Origin: Oegoconia quadripuncta
Lineage: Eukaryota > Arthropoda > Insecta > Lepidoptera > Autostichidae
Assembly (NCBI GenBank): GCA_949316235.1
Contig: OX438741.1
Coordinates: 12,773,124 to 12,837,123 of the forward strand
Length of the DNA stretch: 64,000 nt
Reading direction: 5' to 3'
This document shows, one piece after another, positions 35,580-39,452 of the stretch (positions are counted from its first letter, which is position 1; every line of letters starts with the position of its first letter). The notes beneath the pieces were generated by a model. It saw nothing but the letters and a program-made list of their open reading frames with translations. It had not been told where the DNA came from and made no database searches. A program made the translations under genes and the position numbers.

Positions 35580-38500
35580 ATATCCTTCGACATACACACA
35601 ACGCCATCTAGTTCCACAGTAAGCAACTATAGGCCTGTGTTGTGGATACCAGATGGTTGATATACTACATAAATACATTTTTTTTTTAAAAGTACTTACT
35701 ATAAATGAAAACATCCATAACTCGGGTACACTTGTCCGTATTCATCACACAAACACATGCCCCTAGCGGGATTCGAACCCGCAACATTTTGGTCTAGTGG
35801 TTAGAGTTGCTAACCACTACACCAAACAGGTCGTAAAAAAGTTATTGATCGATTTATTTGAATATAGTTCCAGTATATAGGGGGAGTACCAAGTATATTC
35901 TTCAACGCAATGAATTCACAGTGGTAATTTTAATCTAATAGTCTATGTTTTATTACTGAATACCTACACTATATGTTTAAGATCGGACCTATTGCAGAAA
36001 TACATACGGCGATGTAATACCTACCTACCTACGCATAATATACCCGCTCTTCTAGTTGCGTCCCGTCCCGTCCCTCACAGAGCACTGACAGACAAGTAGG
36101 ACTCTGCTCGTCGCCGTCCCGATCTCTGGTCTAATCCCACCCGTGGACTCACCAAATACCACTAAATGATTAACTGTGCGTGTGTGAAGTGATATGTGAC
36201 CTAACCAGCCTATGTGAAAGACCTGGATTGCCTAACACCCTAACTATCGGTAGCGTACCTAACATAGTGTTCCTTTTGCGAATCCTCTCTTAGATATTAT
36301 ATTTGTTTACACTATAACACTATATCTAGCTAGCAAGCTACCGATTTGTTATAAAACATTTTTATTCTATCACTGACAGGTCCTCTATCCATGTGCAAAA
36401 AATCACGGCCTTTAAGATTATAGGAAGTTAAAGTATATCCTTACTGGACTCGCTTTGTAGATGTTGTTATGAATGTTATTTTTTAATTAGTAGCATTTTC
36501 ATACGAGGGTATGTTAAATGATCGGGTTCTTATTTCACACTCATGGTGGCCTACGAGCGGCTTGAACACGCTGTCAGGTGGCCACCAGTCTGCCACAAAT
36601 AGCTCGTACTCTTTTTTTACCGACTTCATCAATTCAGCGGAGGTTGCGCTTGGGCGTGGCAGTTGCGGGTCTTTTTACATAACTGACAACGTATAATAGA
36701 ACGCATTATCTGGAGAGGGGCTACCAAGGCGAAAGGGGGTTATTAGGTATCACGTGCAGAATATTTTCATATTTTCCATACTGTTAGTAAAGCTGTTTGG
36801 TCCCTATGACGAGACTAAATTTTATTTTACTCAAAATACCTAAGAACCCCCCTTTCGTCTTGGTAACCTTTCTGAGTAACCTTGTATACGATGTAATGTA
36901 GAGAATGTTGAGATATACCTAAACAGCTTAAGAGGGAAAGTCGTGATCATACTTAAGAGGGCTTATTTCGTCCAGTGGCGGCCTCGTTGGATAAATTAAG
37001 ATTTCTTTTTAAATACAGCATAAATTAAAAATATCGCTCTGATCTGAACTCGAAAATCCATAAATAATACCTAAATAATAAATTACGGTATTTTTTTTAC
37101 AATTATTGGTAAAAACGGCGACTTTTTGTTATAATCGTTAATTACAATTATTGATAAAAACGGCCCCTTTTTGTTATAATCGTTAATTACAATTATTGAT
37201 AAAACGGCCACTTTTTGTTATAATCGTTAATTACAATTATTGGTAAAAACTGCGACTTTTTGTTATAATCGTTAATTACAATTATTGGTAAAAACGGCGA
37301 CTTTTTGTTATAATCGTTTTGATAAAAACGGCCACTTTTTTTTGTTATAATCGTTAATTACAATTATTGATAAAAACGGCGACTTTTTGTTATAATCGTT
37401 AATTACAATTATTGGTAAAAACGGTGACTTTTTGTTATAATCGTTTAGATAAAAACGGCCACTTTTTTGTTACAATCGTTAATTACAATTATTGATAAAA
37501 ACGGACACTTTTTGTTCTAATCGTTAATTCTGGAATATAATCCTTATTTAGGTATTATTTATAATTAGGTTTTAGGTTTCACAAGTGCAGGTTGGAGCGA
37601 TTTTTTTGATTGATTCTGTATTTTAGAAGAAATCTTAATTTATCCAATGAGCGCGCCGCTGGACGGAATAAACCCTCTTAATTACGATCACGAATTTCTA
37701 CATGTGTACATGGTATATAAGCAGTAATAATTATTAGATTAGCTTTTGACAAATTAGATAGAAAAGATTTATATGAACTGTTGTTTTGAATCCTCGTTGA
37801 AGGAGGCGCTGTTATTGATAATGAAAAAATGTAACATAGTCCTGCTAGTTGGCTAACTATTGGCAAATGAACTGTTCACCGATGCAATACTAGAGGTGAT
37901 TGAACTTAATTCACCGACTGACTACCTTATCTTAAACTGTAGGGACACAATGATTACAACATTGCTGGTCGGCTGCAAATTTAGATAAGATAGTGGTAGC
38001 TAGCCAGTCGAATAGATAGATAGATAGATAGACAATTTGTTTATTTGCCTCTAAGCACATTGCACAATGATAACAATTAGTAATACAGAACAAAATAGTA
38101 TAGTAGTATTACAGCAATAAAAATTCTAAAATGTCAGTTATTATGTGCTGTAGGGACAAAATGGTCCCAACTCACAATGGTTCAAACTTTAGCAAATATT
38201 TAAAAAGAGCCCTATCAGACCGAGTACTAAACTTGTACTAAATTGTCGAGTCACGGAAGCGGTTAGTTGCAGTTGTGTTAGTTTATATTCTTATTTAAAA
38301 GTACCTGCGCAGTGACCTCCGGCGTCGTGTCGGTCAGCTGGCTGCGAGACAAATTGAATTTTATGATTGTGGTGATATATTTGGCCTTGTGTTTCCCGGC
38401 AGAGTAGAATAGGACTAACCTCTTCGCGTGGGTGTAAAAGACGACTAAACAGCATAGACCAGTGATGGGCAGTAGCGTACAGAGCTCCCAGAAAAATCCT

Positions 38501-38874
38501 CCCATGGAAAGCGATGAAAATCTCTCTATGCCAGGTTGCTTTCTAGTAGTGAGCTTTTATAGTCCGTTGATGTATTCATATAGTCGCTTCCTTGAATACG
38601 GCCAGGATTCTAAACGACAGTAACCGACCAAATGATCCATTTCCACCTTCACATTTCCACAGACGCATCAAAAGAAAAACACGAAACACGCAACTCCCAA
38701 GAGCCGCCCAGCAAAGAGTCCTCACAACCGAACAGCCTCACCTCCAGTTCAATATCAACAGATTCCAAACCCTCGGAGAGTAGGGAAGAGAAAGAGGACC
38801 CCAAAGAGAAGACCGAGGAGAAGAAAGAAGAGACTGCTCCGACGCCGCAGGAGAGTATACCAACGGACGCCTGA
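6286..38874 (+). CDS. btz: Barentsz / CASC3 (MLN51), exon junction complex subunit, complete gene
   Basis: Eighteen coding exons join in consistent phase to 2403 nt, giving 800 residues and a TGA. CASC3/Barentsz clamps eIF4A-III onto spliced mRNA in the exon junction complex and acts in mRNA localisation, translation and nonsense-mediated decay, shuttling between nucleus and cytoplasm. Residues 1-56 are acidic and serine-rich. Residues 57-180 form the SELOR/Btz domain: DDDEDRSNPQYIPKRGTFYE, KWSHDKFNENEQ and PKSRDELVAIYGYDIR match human CASC3 closely. These keep the tryptophan before HDKF and the aromatic pair before EHD (here FY), which contact eIF4A-III and RNA in the human complex. After a basic region come Gln/Pro-rich tracts (310-600), the family string RYSSLRQRP (exon 10), GGVTYY (exon 16) and a Lys/Glu/Ser-rich tail. 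The start is the first in-frame ATG of exon 1. Introns reach about 5.8 kb and are full of repeats. The family assignment is firm; exon 1 and UTR limits are less certain. Confidence 0.9.
6625..6702 (+). CDS. btz: btz exon 2
   Basis: Acceptor TGTTTGCAG, donor GTAATT, phase 0 at both ends. Encodes residues 31-56, acidic (NESDYESPGSDSDSSERD), like the region before SELOR in vertebrate CASC3. Confidence 0.8.
6703..8337 (+). other. btz intron 2: AT-rich sequence with microsatellites
   Basis: The intron holds an (AAT)n run at 6957-6975, a long GT-rich microsatellite (listed separately) and otherwise low-complexity AT-rich sequence. Short open frames here (for example 7349-7537) have no family features. 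Confidence 0.5.
7932..8214 (+). repeat. Compound (GT)n / GTATGAGTGTGT microsatellite
   Basis: About 280 bp consists of GTGTGTGTATGAGTGT variants. The His/Thr-rich minus-strand frame through it is an artefact of the repeat. Confidence 0.9.
8338..8438 (+). CDS. btz: btz exon 3, first half of the SELOR core
   Basis: Acceptor ...ATGTTTAAG, donor GTGAGA, ending in phase 2. Encodes residues 57-89 with DDDEDRSNPQYIPKRGTFYE and HDDR, the RNA and eIF4A-III binding core. The acceptor could instead be 8340 (GAG), which would remove one glutamate without changing frame. Confidence 0.9.
8570..9125 (+). mobile_element. Non-LTR retrotransposon 3' end with reverse-transcriptase tail ORF
   Basis: The frame 8643-8897 ends with RMCRFYNELSSTGDSPIDIF, the usual C-terminal pattern of Jockey/CR1-type polyproteins (YNPM-RMCR-YNELS...IDIF). 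It is followed by a 3' UTR and an (AATAA)n tail at about 9113-9132. The 3' UTR recurs in antisense at 48405-48535. It is 5' truncated and sits in btz intron 3. Confidence 0.7.
9200..9470 (+). mobile_element. Non-LTR 3' tail ending in (TCTA)n, family L2
   Basis: TACGGCTGTAGCACACACAT, GGATTGTTATAAAATATG and ACTGGAGATACAAATAAACG recur inverted at 29535-29820 and 31945-32140. All copies end in a TATC/GATA repeat, a typical retrotransposon 3' end. Confidence 0.6.
9581..10101. mobile_element. MITE with GGGGCCGTCCAT termini and poly-G blocks
   Basis: The left end GGGGCCGTCCATATATTACG and right end TGACGTAATTTATGGACGGCCCC (about 10079-10101) are inverted repeats. Internal blocks of 9-13 G recur at 9613, 9650, 10006 and 10049. 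TAT flanks both ends, a possible 3-bp duplication. A common lepidopteran fragment (CCGCATCAAAATCCGTTGCT) lies at about 9850. Confidence 0.7.
10624..11481 (+). mobile_element. 5'-truncated non-LTR retrotransposon with RNase H end and 14-bp target duplication
   Basis: The open frame to 11222 starts with the end of an RNase H domain (FWTPSHVGVVGNENVDKLAK) and contains a Cys/His knuckle (CNFCNSHQPQTLDHIFFDC), as in I/Jockey-group elements. A 3' UTR with repeated ACTTGGCT motifs and an A-run follow. AAGCATACATAAGT occurs at 10610-10623 and again at 11482-11495, a clear target-site duplication. It lies in btz intron 3. Confidence 0.85.
11640..12043 (+). mobile_element. Non-LTR 3' end, family L4
   Basis: The strand has CCATAAAACAGAAACTTATT, TTTCACAATTAATAATGAAA and ends ACAAAATAAAGCATTTTTGA. 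Related copies are at 14280-14405, 23120-23420 and 62701-63022, with antisense relatives at 19370, 24125 and 25210. The 5' part resembles the degenerate C-terminus of a reverse transcriptase. Confidence 0.6.
12044..12125 (-). mobile_element. SINE-B head fragment
   Basis: Only the tRNA-like head (GGATTCGAACCCGCAACCG on plus) and the first body bases remain, directly abutting the L4 tail. Confidence 0.65.
12325..12405 (+). mobile_element. SINE-B head fragment
   Basis: GATTGGTATAGTGGATAGTG and GTTCGAATCCTGCGATGG form a family-B head. The body is lost. Confidence 0.65.
13550..13860 (+). mobile_element. SINE-B copy interrupted by another retroelement tail
   Basis: Head GATTGGTGTAGTATATAGTG at 13555, then body to about 13715. 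It resumes at about 13795 with GGTATCCATAATACAAGC and TGGTGTAAGTGTC. The interrupting 13720-13793 segment is a separate element. Confidence 0.7.
13720..13793 (+). mobile_element. RTE-like 3' tail nested in SINE-B
   Basis: GGCCTATGTTCAGCTGTGGA followed by GTCCTTTGGCTGATATGATG and an ATG repeat is the typical 3' end of a common lepidopteran RTE-type LINE. The antisense form appears at 45905-45950. Confidence 0.55.
13884..14095 (+). mobile_element. SINE-B copy, full length
   Basis: GATTGGTGTAGTGGATAGTC, GGTTCGAATCCCGCGAGGGG and the complete body to TGGTGTAAGTGTCCGAAATA. It lies immediately downstream of the interrupted copy, in btz intron 3. Confidence 0.8.
14110..14405 (+). repeat. Dispersed repeat (CGGCGAAACGGATGAACGG) fused to an L4 tail
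   Basis: The first part (TGGATGTTTGTTTGTTTATT, GGATGAAATTTGGTATATAA) is a widespread lepidopteran repeat also seen at 32810-32950. From about 14280 it continues as the L4 3' end (TTCTTGCTTGTTCTTCTCAG to AAATAAAGAATTGTTGA). Confidence 0.5.
14484..14628 (+). CDS. btz: btz exon 4
   Basis: Acceptor ATCCTTTGTCAG, donor GTTTGT. Encodes residues 90-138: an acidic/serine linker, then KWSHDKFNENEQ. The tryptophan corresponds to the eIF4A-III contact in human CASC3. Phase 2 in, phase 0 out. Confidence 0.9.
14629..15881 (+). other. btz intron 4
   Basis: AT-rich intron. Around 15410-15500 (GGTTGTTTGGAAGCAATCGC, GATAAGACCGCG) is a non-LTR 3' UTR fragment. Around 15655-15800 (ACGGCTTAACCAATTCCCAT, GACACACACATC) is a common lepidopteran repeat. 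No coding exon is seen. Confidence 0.45.
15882..15976 (+). CDS. btz: btz exon 5
   Basis: Acceptor CGTAATCCAG, donor GTGAGT. Encodes residues 139-169 (PKSRDELVAIYGYDIRNED), almost identical to the 'PKSRQEL-ALYGYDIR' block of human CASC3. Phase 0 in, phase 2 out. Confidence 0.92.
16012..16105 (+). mobile_element. hAT-like MITE end fragment
   Basis: GACCAGGATTTCCCAAACTTTTTTG resembles the 'CAGnGGTTCTCAAACTTTT' type of hAT termini, with a similar fragment at 27355. The opposite end was not found. Confidence 0.35.
16105..16178 (+). mobile_element. Tail fragment related to the 10624 retrotransposon
   Basis: AAAAGACTTGGCTGTATGGG and CCTTTGCCTGTCCTAAAGG match the 3' UTR motifs at 11410-11460. It ends in an A-rich tail. 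Confidence 0.5.
16537..17973. mobile_element. Composite inverted-repeat element with GGACCCCGATTCTCGCG termini
   Basis: The left end CCCGATTCTCGCGCAATCGA and right end GAACTGAGAATCGGGCCCC are imperfect inverted repeats. TCGACATT-type motifs recur in both arms (16556-16570, 17160-17420, 17900-17930). An antisense non-LTR tail (about 16740-17075) appears inserted inside. The 133-codon frame at 17027 crosses these boundaries and is not a gene. Confidence 0.45.
18032..18172 (+). mobile_element. SINE-A copy, 3' truncated (left arm of inverted pair)
   Basis: GGCCTGTTTGGTGTAGTGGT and GGTTCGAATCCCGCTAGGGG head, then the body to about 18172. It abuts an oppositely oriented copy. Confidence 0.75.
18173..18412 (-). 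mobile_element. SINE-A copy, full length (right arm of inverted pair)
   Basis: On plus: GTCTAGTTCCACACTAAGCA, GGATACCAGATGGTTAATAA, GCGGGATTCGAACCCGCGAT, then CACTACACCAAACAG. It is tail to tail with the copy ending at 18172. Confidence 0.8.
19666..19797 (+). CDS. btz: btz exon 6, end of SELOR
   Basis: Acceptor TTCCATCTATAG, donor GTACGA. Encodes residues 170-213 (GRGPNKYTRTWEDEEAYKRQ, then RKPPNSEEFPELD). Phase 2 at both ends. The donor GTACGA is weaker than the others. Confidence 0.88.
20000..21225 (+). repeat. btz intron 6: degenerate AT-rich dispersed element
   Basis: From about 20440 to 21130 the sequence is built of TTTGGCAAA, TTTGGGAAA and TTGCC-type words in both orientations (TTTCATTTCCCAAAAGAAGC, AGTTTTGGGAAACATACTTT). 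It looks like an old inverted-repeat element with no ORF. A repeat of the 4440 family lies at 20310-20440. The (CAACACAATTAA) string at 20005 is mirrored at about 20200 (TTAATTGTGTTGCTGA), suggesting a small MITE. Confidence 0.35.
21232..21423 (+). CDS. btz: btz exon 7
   Basis: Acceptor CGTTTCCAG, donor GTGAGC. Encodes residues 214-277: basic/serine stretch (KKPIPRPRSKSQPSSNES), then RGRVPTKPARDTMPALEN and LSITAVVVTNK. Phase 2 at both ends. A low-complexity linker after SELOR. Confidence 0.88.
21891..21987 (+). CDS. btz: btz exon 8
   Basis: Acceptor TATGTTTACAG, donor GTAATA. Encodes residues 278-310 (SGGVPQRKINLTVAQQRPVP and on). Phase 2 in, phase 0 out. Confidence 0.87.
22211..22325 (+). 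repeat. 19-bp tandem repeat upstream of btz exon 9
   Basis: GGTTTTTAAGGTACAAAAA repeats about six times at 19-bp spacing. It ends some 15 bases before the exon 9 acceptor, so it occupies the expected branch-point and pyrimidine-tract region. Confidence 0.9.
22341..22506 (+). CDS. btz: btz exon 9, Gln/Pro-rich
   Basis: Acceptor TTATTCATAG, donor GTAAAA. Encodes residues 311-365 (PLQQNNIARNKSPPRPAP, then six glutamines, then QPPQQRPPPQQ). Phase 0 in, phase 1 out. Confidence 0.85.
23120..23420 (+). mobile_element. Non-LTR 3' end, family L4
   Basis: AAAACAGAAACTTATTAAGA, TTTCACAATTAATAATAAAA and TACAAAATGAAGAATAAAGC with the tail TTTGACTTTGTCTTTGAC. It lies in btz intron 9, about 110 bp upstream of exon 10. 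Confidence 0.6.
23529..23771 (+). CDS. btz: btz exon 10, RYSSLRQRP motif and Gln-rich tract
   Basis: Acceptor CTTTCTGCAG, donor GTAATA. Encodes residues 366-446. It opens with GGSKRYSSLRQRPLDTYSN, matching 'AKRYSSQRQRP' in human CASC3, and then runs into PQQAQQPQQAQQ repeats ending SQQHRYHA. Phase 1 at both ends. The Ala/Thr-rich and Arg/Ser-rich readings in other frames are shadows. Confidence 0.9.
23838..24007 (+). repeat. 18-19-bp tandem array of GGGGGTACTAAGCCGAAA units
   Basis: About nine units such as GGGGGGTACTAAGTCGAAA and GGCGGTACTAAGCCGAAA, some diverged, start 66 bp after the exon 10 donor. The same word forms the termini of the 40091-42302 element. Confidence 0.9.
24125..24262 (-). 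mobile_element. Non-LTR tail fragment, L4-like
   Basis: On plus: ATTTCATAGGATAAAATTAT and AGAGAAGAACGAGCAAGAAA. It matches the 25210-25390 segment in the same order, so it is another 3' end in antisense. Confidence 0.5.
24475..24560 (+). CDS. btz: btz exon 11
   Basis: Acceptor TGATTACATTACAG, donor GTAATTTTT. Encodes residues 447-475 (PEYPSGGQPPSQHQGSPVP, then QMHPQLMQQ). Phase 1 in, phase 0 out. The donor is directly followed by a SINE-C tail. Confidence 0.87.
24563..24850 (-). mobile_element. SINE-C copy abutting the btz exon 11 donor
   Basis: The SINE tail (TTTTTATGCACAACGG on plus) starts within the first few bases of intron 11. The head is at about 24840 (GATTGAATCCGCGACC). The copy is otherwise near full length. 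Confidence 0.82.
25030..25205 (-). mobile_element. RTE-like LINE fragment
   Basis: On plus: CCCACTGCTGGGCAAAGGCC, GCATGCTAAATCGCCACCA and GTTCCTAACCAACTGGTCGG, antisense remains of a common lepidopteran RTE-type 3' region. Confidence 0.5.
25210..25790 (-). mobile_element. Non-LTR 3' end with (AAGTCA)n tail, L4-like
   Basis: On plus it begins AGTCAAAGTCAAAGTCAAAA, then TATTTATTTCGTAGGATAAA and GAAGAACGAGCAAGAAACTC, and runs to about 25790. It is antisense to btz in intron 11. Confidence 0.5.
25952..26284. mobile_element. MITE with GGCCCGTATTAATAAA termini
   Basis: The left end GGCCCGTATTAATAAATCAA and the right end (26260-26284, reverse complement GGCCCGTATTAATAAACCAT) are TIRs. CTTGAGA/TCTCAAG words recur throughout. 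About 333 bp with no coding capacity. A shorter relative lies at 49648-49808. Confidence 0.75.
26500..26775 (+). CDS. btz: btz exon 12, PQQQM minisatellite exon
   Basis: Acceptor AAATATTTTACCTCAG, donor GTAGCC. Encodes residues 476-567: IHRNAPVNQPQHGPSPPHQS, then about ten PQQQM units and QQLPQQHAQQ. Phase 0 at both ends, so the exon could be skipped in frame. Confidence 0.87.
26590..26745 (+). repeat. btz: 15-bp coding minisatellite (CAACAACAGATGCCT)
   Basis: About ten 15-bp units with only synonymous-type third-base variation (CCT/CCA/CCC, CAA/CAG) in btz exon 12. The unit length keeps frame. Confidence 0.9.
27355..27725 (+). mobile_element. hAT-like MITE remnant
   Basis: CAGCGGTTCTCAAACCTTTTTGCG is a typical hAT-group left terminus. 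The right part ends near GCTCCGCGGAGCACATGCTG but a matching TIR is not intact. It is in btz intron 12, just upstream of exon 13. Confidence 0.5.
27776..27860 (+). CDS. btz: btz exon 13
   Basis: Acceptor GTTTGTCGTCAG, donor GTAAGT. Encodes residues 568-595 (VRLGILDQQQLVSHPHHN, IHNIPQPHTM). Phase 0 in, phase 1 out. The exon itself begins GTGAGA, which looks like a donor. Confidence 0.85.
28028..28248 (-). mobile_element. SINE-B copy nested in a MITE
   Basis: On plus: GACACTTACACCAATCATCT, GCGGGATTCGAACCCGC, then GGGTCACTATCCACTACATC. The MITE sequence (AAAATTT...) resumes on the far side. Confidence 0.8.
28363..28452 (+). repeat. 15-bp GC-rich minisatellite (CGGCGGCGCTTGCCC), six units
   Basis: Six near-perfect units lie inside the MITE core. 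The second copy of the MITE (around 60525) does not have the array. The Arg/Lys-rich and Ala/Pro-rich frames across it are artefacts. Confidence 0.9.
28949..29010 (+). CDS. btz: btz exon 14
   Basis: Acceptor TTTTGTTTGCAG, donor GTAACA. Encodes residues 596-616 (AQIPPTQGYAPPAMMPAQYM and Q). Phase 1 in, phase 0 out. Confidence 0.85.
29040..30240 (+). mobile_element. Non-LTR retrotransposon 3' half, family L5, interrupted
   Basis: The frame 29100-29465 has LVLSDWGDANLVKFNATKAL, LGLDLTSNLNFGRSIELNA and FGILLKVRRYFTP, the post-polymerase part of a Jockey-type reverse transcriptase. It is broken near 29460. The element is interrupted at about 29535-29820 by an L2 tail and resumes (TCGATCACTGCTAAATTGCA, then CATTTCGGTGAGTTTGCGTT). 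Related 3' ends are at 50795-51055 and, antisense, 59520-59968. It lies in btz intron 14. Confidence 0.7.
29535..29820 (-). mobile_element. L2 retrotransposon tail nested in L5
   Basis: On plus it starts with a GATA run and TAAATCGTTTATTTGTATCT, CCAGTCACACACATACCATA, then GTGTGTGCTACAGCCGTACA. It matches the plus-strand copy at 9200-9470. Confidence 0.65.
30807..30899 (+). CDS. btz: btz exon 15
   Basis: Acceptor TTTGTACGCAG, donor GTGAGT. Encodes residues 617-647 (QSGSGAVFGGAPIYAQPPAP and on to HHNY). Phase 0 at both ends. The acceptor is a tandem CAGCAG, so splicing three bases downstream would drop Gln617. Confidence 0.85.
31495..31738 (+). repeat. Dispersed 240-bp repeat, copy 1
   Basis: TATCTACAATAGATAGATAT, GTAGTTGATATTGAGAGTTG, AGTGGCACCACTCTGCC and GACACATGCTGAGTGGAGAC recur inverted at 55145-55388. 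The class is unknown. Confidence 0.65.
31945..32140 (-). mobile_element. L2 retrotransposon tail
   Basis: On plus: TCGTTGTATCTCCAGTCACA, TTCCAAAGCAATTGGATAAA and GTGTGTGCTACAGCCGTACA, same family as 9200 and 29535. Confidence 0.6.
32336..32428 (+). mobile_element. SINE-C 3' fragment
   Basis: TTTCCGGGTCAGTACGCTTC and CACTTAACATCAGATGTGAT with AACCCGTTGTGC form the 3' end of family C. Confidence 0.7.
32556..32716 (+). CDS. btz: btz exon 16, GGVTYY motif
   Basis: Acceptor CAATTTGCCATAG, donor GTAATG. Encodes residues 648-700. GGVTYYSCAEQEQLPRAQ followed by RRPTAAIPIVRPAAP aligns with the C-terminal 'GGVTYYNPAQQQ...RRTPQPVTI' block of human CASC3. GC-rich relative to its introns. Phase 0 in, phase 2 out. 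Confidence 0.92.
33185..33585 (+). mobile_element. Reverse-transcriptase pseudogene fragment
   Basis: At 33431-33500 one frame reads GVPQGSALGSVLFLIYANDL, the conserved palm block of non-LTR reverse transcriptases. The following catalytic DD block is frameshifted and degenerate with a stop (about 33535-33565). A short dead copy in btz intron 16. Confidence 0.75.
33844..33932 (+). CDS. btz: btz exon 17
   Basis: Acceptor TTTTTCTCTCACAG, donor GTGAGT. Encodes residues 701-730 (RPANSSEKDNIDRIVENMFV and RKPWPTTHGT). Unlike its neighbours it is not low-complexity: IDRIVENMFVRKPWP looks like a short helical interaction motif. Phase 2 in, phase 1 out. Confidence 0.87.
34500..34985 (+). mobile_element. 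SINE-D-like element with internal insertion
   Basis: GAGCTTCGTGGCTCAGCGGT and GGATTCGATTCTCAGGCAGG form a tRNA-like head. The body includes AACATCGTGAGGAAACCGGC and AACCCGCATTGGGCCAG, then GTGGACTATGGTCCATTCTC and TATATCCCTGCAGTGGGATG. About 34735-34870 between these parts is foreign sequence. A relative lies antisense at 46490-46810. Confidence 0.65.
35250..36450 (+). repeat. Large dispersed repeat, copy 1, with two insertions
   Basis: TTTTATAACCTACGATGTTA, AAGTTACCACTGTGAACTTC, TCTATGTTTTATTACTGAAT and TCTATCCATGTGCAAAAAAT occur in the same order at 46980-47720. Copy 1 is longer because it holds a SINE-A (35577-35834) and a further block (about 35970-36340) absent from copy 2. Confidence 0.6.
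35524..35834 (-). mobile_element. SINE-A copy with (AAAT)n tail
   Basis: On plus: a (TAAA)n run 35524-35580, CAACGCCATCTAGTTCCACA, GGATACCAGATGGTTGATAT, GCGGGATTCGAACCCGC and ACCACTACACCAAACAGG. It interrupts the large repeat. Confidence 0.8.
36716..36882. mobile_element. Small MITE related to the TACAGGGTAAG element
   Basis: GCTACCAAGGCGAAAGGGGG and its inverted form CCCCCCTTTCGTCTTGGTAACC close a segment of about 165 bp. The GCGAAAGGGGG word and TACC/TACT spacing match the 40091-42302 termini and the 23838 array. Confidence 0.6.
37095..37530 (+). repeat. 45-bp minisatellite, about 10 copies
   Basis: TTACAATTATTGGTAAAAAC plus GGCGACTTTTTGTTATAATCGTTAA repeats at 45-bp spacing, with a few shortened units. 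It is in btz intron 17. Confidence 0.9.
38015..38200 (-). mobile_element. Non-LTR tail with GATA run
   Basis: On plus: (TAGA)n, then CAATTTGTTTATTTGCCTCT and TGTGCTGTAGGGACAAAATG. Probably an antisense retrotransposon 3' end joined to a SINE-C scrap (GCAAATTTAGATAAGATAGT at 37975). Confidence 0.4.
38305..38505 (-). CDS. Candidate 5' exon of an unknown membrane protein, antisense in btz intron 17
   Basis: The minus strand has an ATG at 38505, 67 codons and then GCGCAG|GTACTT, a usable donor in phase 0. The peptide begins MGGFFWELCTLLPITGLCCL and continues VVFYTHAKRLVLFYSAGKHK. That is a hydrophobic signal-anchor-like segment followed by a basic stretch, with the exon ending LTDTTPEVTAQ. A TATAAAA box lies 50 bp upstream. 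Codon use looks coding and no repeat family covers it. I do not recognise the protein, and downstream exons (expected below 38303) were not found. It could be a relic or a nested gene. Confidence 0.4.
38555..38561 (-). promoter_or_regulatory. TATA box of the antisense exon
   Basis: The minus strand reads GGACTATAAAAGCTC. Its position about 50 bp before the ATG at 38505 fits a short 5' UTR. Confidence 0.4.
38663..38874 (+). CDS. btz: btz exon 18, C-terminus and stop
   Basis: Acceptor TTCACATTTCCACAG, stop TGA at 38872-38874. Encodes residues 731-800: KEKHETRNSQEPPSKESSQ, a serine-rich stretch, then an acidic/lysine tail (SREEKEDPKEKTEEKKEE) ending ESIPTDA. Phase 1 in. No AATAAA was found in the next 350 bp, so the 3' UTR end is unknown. 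Confidence 0.88.
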
Positions 38875-39154
38875 CTCGTAAGGATAAAGTTATGTGAGAG
38901 TTACAAAACGAAATATTATTGTAGAAGGTAATTATTGCTTTTGTTTCTGGGACGGTCACGTGTCACTGCTATATCGCTTGTACGCAGCTGCTCATGACAT
39001 TCTGTTTACTTATTTATTAATACAGATCGTGTTTATTGCATCACATATCAAAGAGGGTTGTTTAATGATGGGTTATGCTGTCATTTTGCTTAAAACGCAA
39101 CTTCCTGTCAATGAATCTAATTATATCTGGCCAGAACTTGGCTTCGGCGTTGTC
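38875..39154 (+). other. btz 3' UTR / downstream sequence
   Basis: AT-rich sequence without repeats up to the SINE-C at 39155. It probably includes the btz 3' UTR. The short plus-strand frame at 38894-39214 has no coding features. Confidence 0.4.
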
Positions 39155-39452
39155 TTTTTTTTGTTATGCACAACGGGTTGGTACTTGACCTCAATCACAC
39201 CTGATGTTAAGTGAAGATGAGGTCGAAGCGTACTGATCCGGAAACCCCAACACATTTGGGCTATGTTATCTTTGACAACCGGAACACTACAATTTAACAT
39301 TGATGGTTGGCGGCAGAAATCTGCCATTCGGACATTTAAAATGCCCTACCACTAACCAAACTGAGTACTTAAATATGTACCCCGCTGGGATCGAACCCGC
39401 GATCTCCGAATCGTAAACCTAATGTCGTTTACATTGAGCCACGGAGACGGTT
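39155..39452 (-). mobile_element. SINE-C copy, near full length
   Basis: Tail TTTTTTGTTATGCACAACGG on plus and head GATCGAACCCGCGATCTCCG to TTGAGCCACGGAGACGG. Confidence 0.8.

Noticed and set aside
36511..36696. Possible exon continuing the antisense TATA-driven gene
   Set aside because: The minus-strand readings contain early stops after any acceptor, so no phase-0 continuation could be supported.
37095..37530. CRISPR-like regular repeats
   Set aside because: Units are directly tandem without spacers in a eukaryotic intron. They are a minisatellite.
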